This document shows positions 60,350-64,000 of a stretch of 64,000 nt of DNA, piece after piece. The notes below the pieces were generated by a model. It worked only from the letters and a program-made list of their open reading frames with translations. It was not told where the DNA came from and did not search any database. Each line of letters starts with the position of its first letter. Positions within the stretch are counted from its first letter, which is position 1. Source of the stretch: Plasmodium brasilianum (taxonomy: Eukaryota > Apicomplexa > Aconoidasida > Haemosporida > Plasmodiidae); contig NC_090122.1 in the NCBI RefSeq assembly GCF_023973825.1, positions 1,048,130 to 1,112,129 on the forward strand, in the 5' to 3' direction. Made by a program: the position numbers and the translations under genes.

Positions 60350-63300
60350 TTACGCACCTACCAGCACCCCACGTCTTCCTCCTCCGCCTTCATCATTCCT
60401 TAAGTCTTTCAGAATGCTAGAGATGACAACATTATCATCGTCTGTCCATACAGGATCTAAGTGTGACCAATGTTTTTTTCTAATTATTTGTATATTATTA
60501 TGGGGGAATTTCTTTTTCATATACTCAATAGAATTCTGAGGGTCTACAATTGTATCCTTATCTCCATATATAAGTGTAATTGGGAATGTACATTTATCTG
60601 CGTGTTTGTCAATTATATCTGTAACAGGTCCATTATTAAATCCCGAAAACCATTTCTTTAAGTTTGCTTTTGATGTAGTACCACTGGGAGTATTACTAAA
60701 GTATCTTCTTTTTTCTTCATCATTTAATGATCCATTATAATACTTAAACATTCTCTGTGTAATAAGATGAGCGGTTTTGGGTATTAAATATGAACTTACT
60801 TTATTTGGAAGTGATTTTTGCATACATTCTCTTAACTTTAAAATTGATTTATAATGTCTATATATTGAAGGTAATGACAATCTAATTGGCTTTATTAAAT
60901 TACGTTTTTCTCTTAATATAATTGGAAGTGACAATAAATATGATCTCTTAATACTATCATTTACATAAGGATTCAAACATGAACTAATTAAAAGCTGTAT
61001 ACTACCTTGAGAGAATCCTACATATATTATTTTGTCTTTTTGTGTTTCTTCTCTTATGTATTTTATTATTGCAGGTAAATCTTTACTTCCCATATCTTCA
61101 AATGTCCATGAGTCTTCTATATTCTTTCCTTCCAATTTTATACTACTCTTCTTTTTTTCCCTTAGGAACTCCTCCTTCTCTCTTTTGATATTTTGCAACA
61201 ACTTATTCTTCACCTTGTTTACCCCCACAGTGTCAACAACTTTGTGCTGTTTATCATCTTCTCCATCATTACCTACATGACCAACATTTTGCTGTATGAC
61301 GCTATATCTCCCCGAATTAAAACCGGTACGACGGTTTCCACTACTACCACCTTTACCACCACTACCTCCACTGCCACCTCTACCTCCACTGTCACCTCTA
61401 CCACCGCTACCTCCACTAGCACCACTGCCACCTCTACCACCACTACCTCCACTAGCACCACCACCACCACCACCACTACCACCACCACTACCACCTTTGC
61501 CATCTTTTCCATCTTTTCCATCTTTGCCATCTTTGCCATCTTTTCCATCTTTTCCATCTTTGCCATCTTTGCCATCTTTGCCATCTTTGCCATCTTTTCC
61601 ATCTTTGCCATCTTTTCCATCTTTGCCATCTTTTCCATCTTTTCCATCTTTGCCATCTTTTCCATCTTTTCCATCTTTATTGTGTTTATCATTTTGCATG
61701 TTAGAAAATAAACCACCTACCCCAGAATTTTGAACGTTTACTAAATCTTCTAAATTTAAGCTTTCCATTAAATTCTGAAAATCCGGAAAATTAATTTTAT
61801 CTTCATTTTTTTCATCCTCCTTACGCCACTCATTATGACCATAATCACCTTCCTCTTCGTAATCCCAATTATTTGAACTATCTTCTAATTCATCTTCATC
61901 TATGTCATCATCATCTTTTTTCTTACGTTTTTTGCCTTCTCTCTTTTCATCTTCTTCTTCTTCTTGCTCTTTCTTTTTCTTTTTTTTTTCTTCATCTTCC
62001 TCACGTTTACAAACTTCATCGTCTTCATCTTCCTCATCATCTTTATCAAAGTCCTTCCTGTCATCATATTCATTTGTGCTATCTTTTAAATCTTCCTGTA
62101 CTAAGCGGTCGAGATCACTTTCACCTTCTGCCAATTGTTCAAGAGGGAATGAACCCCTACCACGATTACGATTGAACAAATCCTCAATTTTTATTTTATC
62201 CATAAAATTATCAAAGTCCTTCTTAGCTTTCTTTTTATCTTTGCGTTTTTTGTCATTTTCGTCATCATTTTTATCTTTCTCATCATTTTTATCTTTCTTA
62301 TCTTTTTTATCTTTCTCACCTTTTTTATCTTTCTCATCTTTTTTATCTTTCTCATCTTTTTTATCTTTCTCATCTTTTTTATCTTTCTCACCTTTTTTAT
62401 CTTTCTCATTATCGTCATCGTCGTCATCGTCTCCATCTTCGCCATTATCGTTATCTTTGTCACCCCCTTTCTCCCAATCTTCCTGACCATTATCGTAATC
62501 TCCTTCTTTGTTGTAATCCCATTCATTCGTATTATCCTTTAAATCAGTTTCTTCTAATTCTTCTTCTTCTTCTTCATCATCCTCTCTTCTACAAACATCA
62601 TCATCTTCATCTTCGTCATCATCTTTATCATAGTCCTTCCTGTCATCATATTCATTTGTGCTATCTTTTAAATCTTCCTGTACTAAGCGGTCAAGATCAT
62701 TTTCACCTTCTGCCAATTGTTCAAGAGGGAATGAACCCCTACCACGATTACGATCGAACAAATCCTCAATTTTTATTTTATCCATAAAATTTTCAAAATT
62801 CGCACCTTCAGGGAACTTTTTAGGGTCTTTAGGTTTATGAGGTCTTCTATCATATTTATCTTTTTTTATATCATTCTTATCTTTACTGTCTTTATCGTCT
62901 TTCTTATCTTTACCGTCTTTATCGTCTTTCTTATCTTTACCGTCTTTATCGTCTTTCTTATCTTTACCGTCTTTATAATCTTTATCGATTTTGTCATCTG
63001 TATCTTTTTTTCGTCTAGGAAATAAATTCCCCCTATCACGTCCATTACTAAACATATCTGTAACATTAAAACTAGTCAATAAGTTTCTTAAATCCTGAAA
63101 ATTATCGGCATCTTCATCATCGTCCTTTTCGCCGTCATCCTGCTTATTCCATTCATCCCCGTCATCTTCATTCACATTATCCCAATTATTTGAACTATCT
63201 TCTAATTCATCTTCATCTATGTCATCATCATCTTTTTTCTTACGTTTTTTGCCTTCTCTCTTTTCTTCTTCTTCTTCTTCTTCTTGCTCTTTCTTTTTCT

Positions 63301-64000
63301 TTTTTTTTTCTTCATCTTCCTCACGTTTACAAACTTCATCGTCTTCATCTTCCTCATCATCTTTATCAAAGTCCTTCCTGTCATCATATTCATTTGTGCT
63401 ATCTTTTAAATCTTCCTGTACTAAGCGGTCGAGATCACTTTCACCTTCTGCCAATTGTTCAAGAGGGAATGAACCCCTACCACGATTACGATTGAACAAA
63501 TCCTCAATTTTTATTTTATCCATAAAATTATCAAAGTCCTTCTTAGCTTTCTTTTTATCTTTGCGTTTTTTGTCATTTTCGTCATCATTTTTATCTTTCT
63601 CATCTTTTTTATCTTTCCCATCATCGTCATCGTCTCCATCGTCGCCATTATCGTTATCTTCGTCATCTTCTCCCCCCCATTCCTCCTCATCATAATCTTT
63701 ATCTGCCGTGTTATCCCAGTTATTTGAAGTATCTTCTAAATCATCTTCATCTTTCTTTTTTTTCTTAGGTTTTTTGTCATCTTCGTCATCTTCCTTATCT
63801 TCGTCATCGTCTTCATCGCTATCACTATCACTTTCTCTTTTACAAACTTCATCGTCTTCATCTTCCTCATCATCTTTATCAAAGTCCTTCCTGTCATCAT
63901 ATTCATTTGTGCTATCTTTTAAATCTTCCTGTACTAAGCGGTCGAGATCACTTTCACCTTCTGCCAATTGTTCAAGAGGGAATGAACCCCTACCACGATT
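60350..64000 (-). CDS. Alpha/beta-hydrolase lipase (steryl ester hydrolase-like) with a giant repeat insertion; 5' end outside the window
   Basis: The frame is open from the window edge to the stop at 60350-60352, over 1200 residues; the start is missing. The last 330 residues are an acid-lipase/steryl-ester-hydrolase catalytic part. They show WTFEDMGSKDLPAIIKYI (family W-x-F-x-x-D/E-M...DLPAxI), nucleophile motif IIYVGFSQGS (about 61010), acid LIYGDKDTIVDP (about 60560) and histidine KKHWSHLDPVW (about 60465), a complete triad. Such enzymes hydrolyse sterol esters or triacylglycerols. The N-terminal lipase segment must lie upstream. Before the catalytic part lie at least four copies of a module (core KIEDLFNRNRGRGSFPLEQL, then AEGESDLDRLVQEDLKDST and acidic/KDKKDEKD runs), then a GKD array and a Gly/Ser-rich linker. 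The stop overlaps a perfect donor (GTAAGT), so a further 3' exon cannot be excluded. It converges with the WD40 gene. Confidence 0.9.
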   Translation of the reverse strand, partial: NRGRGSFPLEQLAEGESDLDRLVQEDLKDSTNEYDDRKDFDKDDEEDEDDEVCKRESDSDSDEDDDEDKEDDEDDKKPKKKKKDEDDLEDTSNNWDNTADKDYDEEEWGGEDDEDNDNGDDGDDDDDGKDKKDEKDKNDDENDKKRKDKKKAKKDFDNFMDKIKIEDLFNRNRGRGSFPLEQLAEGESDLDRLVQEDLKDSTNEYDDRKDFDKDDEEDEDDEVCKREEDEEKKKKKKEQEEEEEEEKREGKKRKKKDDDDIDEDELEDSSNNWDNVNEDDGDEWNKQDDGEKDDDEDADNFQDLRNLLTSFNVTDMFSNGRDRGNLFPRRKKDTDDKIDKDYKDGKDKKDDKDGKDKKDDKDGKDKKDDKDSKDKNDIKKDKYDRRPHKPKDPKKFPEGANFENFMDKIKIEDLFDRNRGRGSFPLEQLAEGENDLDRLVQEDLKDSTNEYDDRKDYDKDDDEDEDDDVCRREDDEEEEEELEETDLKDNTNEWDYNKEGDYDNGQEDWEKGGDKDNDNGEDGDDDDDDDNEKDKKGEKDKKDEKDKKDEKDKKDEKDKKGEKDKKDKKDKNDEKDKNDDENDKKRKDKKKAKKDFDNFMDKIKIEDLFNRNRGRGSFPLEQLAEGESDLDRLVQEDLKDSTNEYDDRKDFDKDDEEDEDDEVCKREEDEEKKKKKKEQEEEEDEKREGKKRKKKDDDDIDEDELEDSSNNWDYEEEGDYGHNEWRKEDEKNEDKINFPDFQNLMESLNLEDLVNVQNSGVGGLFSNMQNDKHNKDGKDGKDGKDGKDGKDGKDGKDGKDGKDGKDGKDGKDGKDGKDGKDGKDGKDGKDGKDGKGGSGGGSGGGGGGASGGSGGRGGSGASGGSGGRGDSGGRGGSGGSGGKGGSSGNRRTGFNSGRYSVIQQNVGHVGNDGEDDKQHKVVDTVGVNKVKNKLLQNIKREKEEFLREKKKSSIKLEGKNIEDSWTFEDMGSKDLPAIIKYIREETQKDKIIYVGFSQGSIQLLISSCLNPYVNDSIKRSYLLSLPIILREKRNLIKPIRLSLPSIYRHYKSILKLRECMQKSLPNKVSSYLIPKTAHLITQRMFKYYNGSLNDEEKRRYFSNTPSGTTSKANLKKWFSGFNNGPVTDIIDKHADKCTFPITLIYGDKDTIVDPQNSIEYMKKKFPHNNIQIIRKKHWSHLDPVWTDDDNVVISSILKDLRNDEGGGGRRGVLVGA
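61493..61682 (-). repeat. 9-bp coding repeat, (GKD)n array
   Basis: About twenty copies of a 9-bp unit (gccatcttt/tccatcttt on the plus strand) encode uninterrupted Gly-Lys-Asp triplets in the lipase insertion. A Gly/Ser-rich stretch follows (61320-61492). Confidence 0.96.
61780..64000 (-). repeat. Long coding repeat modules in the lipase gene (at least four copies)
   Basis: A block containing FMDKIKIEDLF, RNRGRGSFPLEQLAEGE and DLKDSTNEYDDRKD recurs in the blocks near 62000-62215, 62575-62800, 63310-63530 and 63840-64000, the last cut by the window edge. Copies near 61873-62215 and 63190-63535 are almost identical at DNA level, including synonymous positions. The 62640-62800 copy differs by scattered substitutions. 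Acidic, Lys-rich KDKKDEKD and Glu-rich linkers vary in length between modules. Confidence 0.92.

Noticed and set aside
61193..61733. Plus-strand Thr-rich and Pro-rich frames
   Set aside because: Antisense of the GKD and Gly/Ser repeats in the lipase gene.

Overview
This is nuclear chromosomal DNA of a malaria parasite (Plasmodium). Intergenic DNA and introns are extremely A+T rich with long poly(A)/poly(T) runs. Genes use short GT-AG introns, carry asparagine/lysine/acidic low-complexity inserts, and encode recognisable Plasmodium proteins (for example an S18 of 156 aa). The gene set and order (L35, ATP synthase b candidate, mitochondrial RNA polymerase, Tim44, SmD1, two kelch genes, ThrRS, ATG7, S18, lipase) agree, as far as I remember, with a stretch of P. 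falciparum chromosome 11. The abundance of minisatellites and the somewhat less extreme coding composition suggest another species (P. malariae- or P. ovale-like); species is an inference. No tRNA, rRNA, CRISPR or transposon was seen.

Layout. 0.6-11 kb: 60S ribosomal protein L35 (+, ATG-only first exon); an eight-exon minus-strand gene with a signal-peptide-like start (unknown, possibly apicoplast); a two-membrane-segment/coiled-coil protein (+, candidate mitochondrial ATP synthase subunit b); a minus-strand ubiquitin-fold membrane protein. 13-21 kb: phage-type mitochondrial RNA polymerase (+) converging on Tim44 (-). 22-34 kb: a run of minus-strand genes, SmD1, an 82-residue two-exon protein, and two kelch/coiled-coil genes in tandem. 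36-49 kb: an XTBD-domain protein (+), then minus-strand threonyl-tRNA synthetase, ATG7 and ribosomal protein S18. 51-64 kb: a MED21-like Mediator subunit (+), a WDR75/UTP17-like WD40 protein (+), and a minus-strand lipase/steryl ester hydrolase with a huge repeat insertion; its 5' part lies beyond the window.

Themes. Several genes serve the organelles (RNA polymerase, Tim44, candidate ATP synthase b, apicoplast-capable ThrRS, and ATG7, whose pathway in Plasmodium maintains the apicoplast). Others serve ribosome production and RNA metabolism (L35, S18, WDR75-like, XTBD, SmD1, MED21-like). They are not an operon; each gene has its own intergenic region. Almost every long intron or intergenic gap contains a tandem repeat of 6-44 bp, which hides small exons. 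The best example is the last exon of ATG7, lying behind a roughly 670-bp minisatellite intron. Exon joins were checked by reading frame, splice dinucleotides and protein continuity, not by transcript data.
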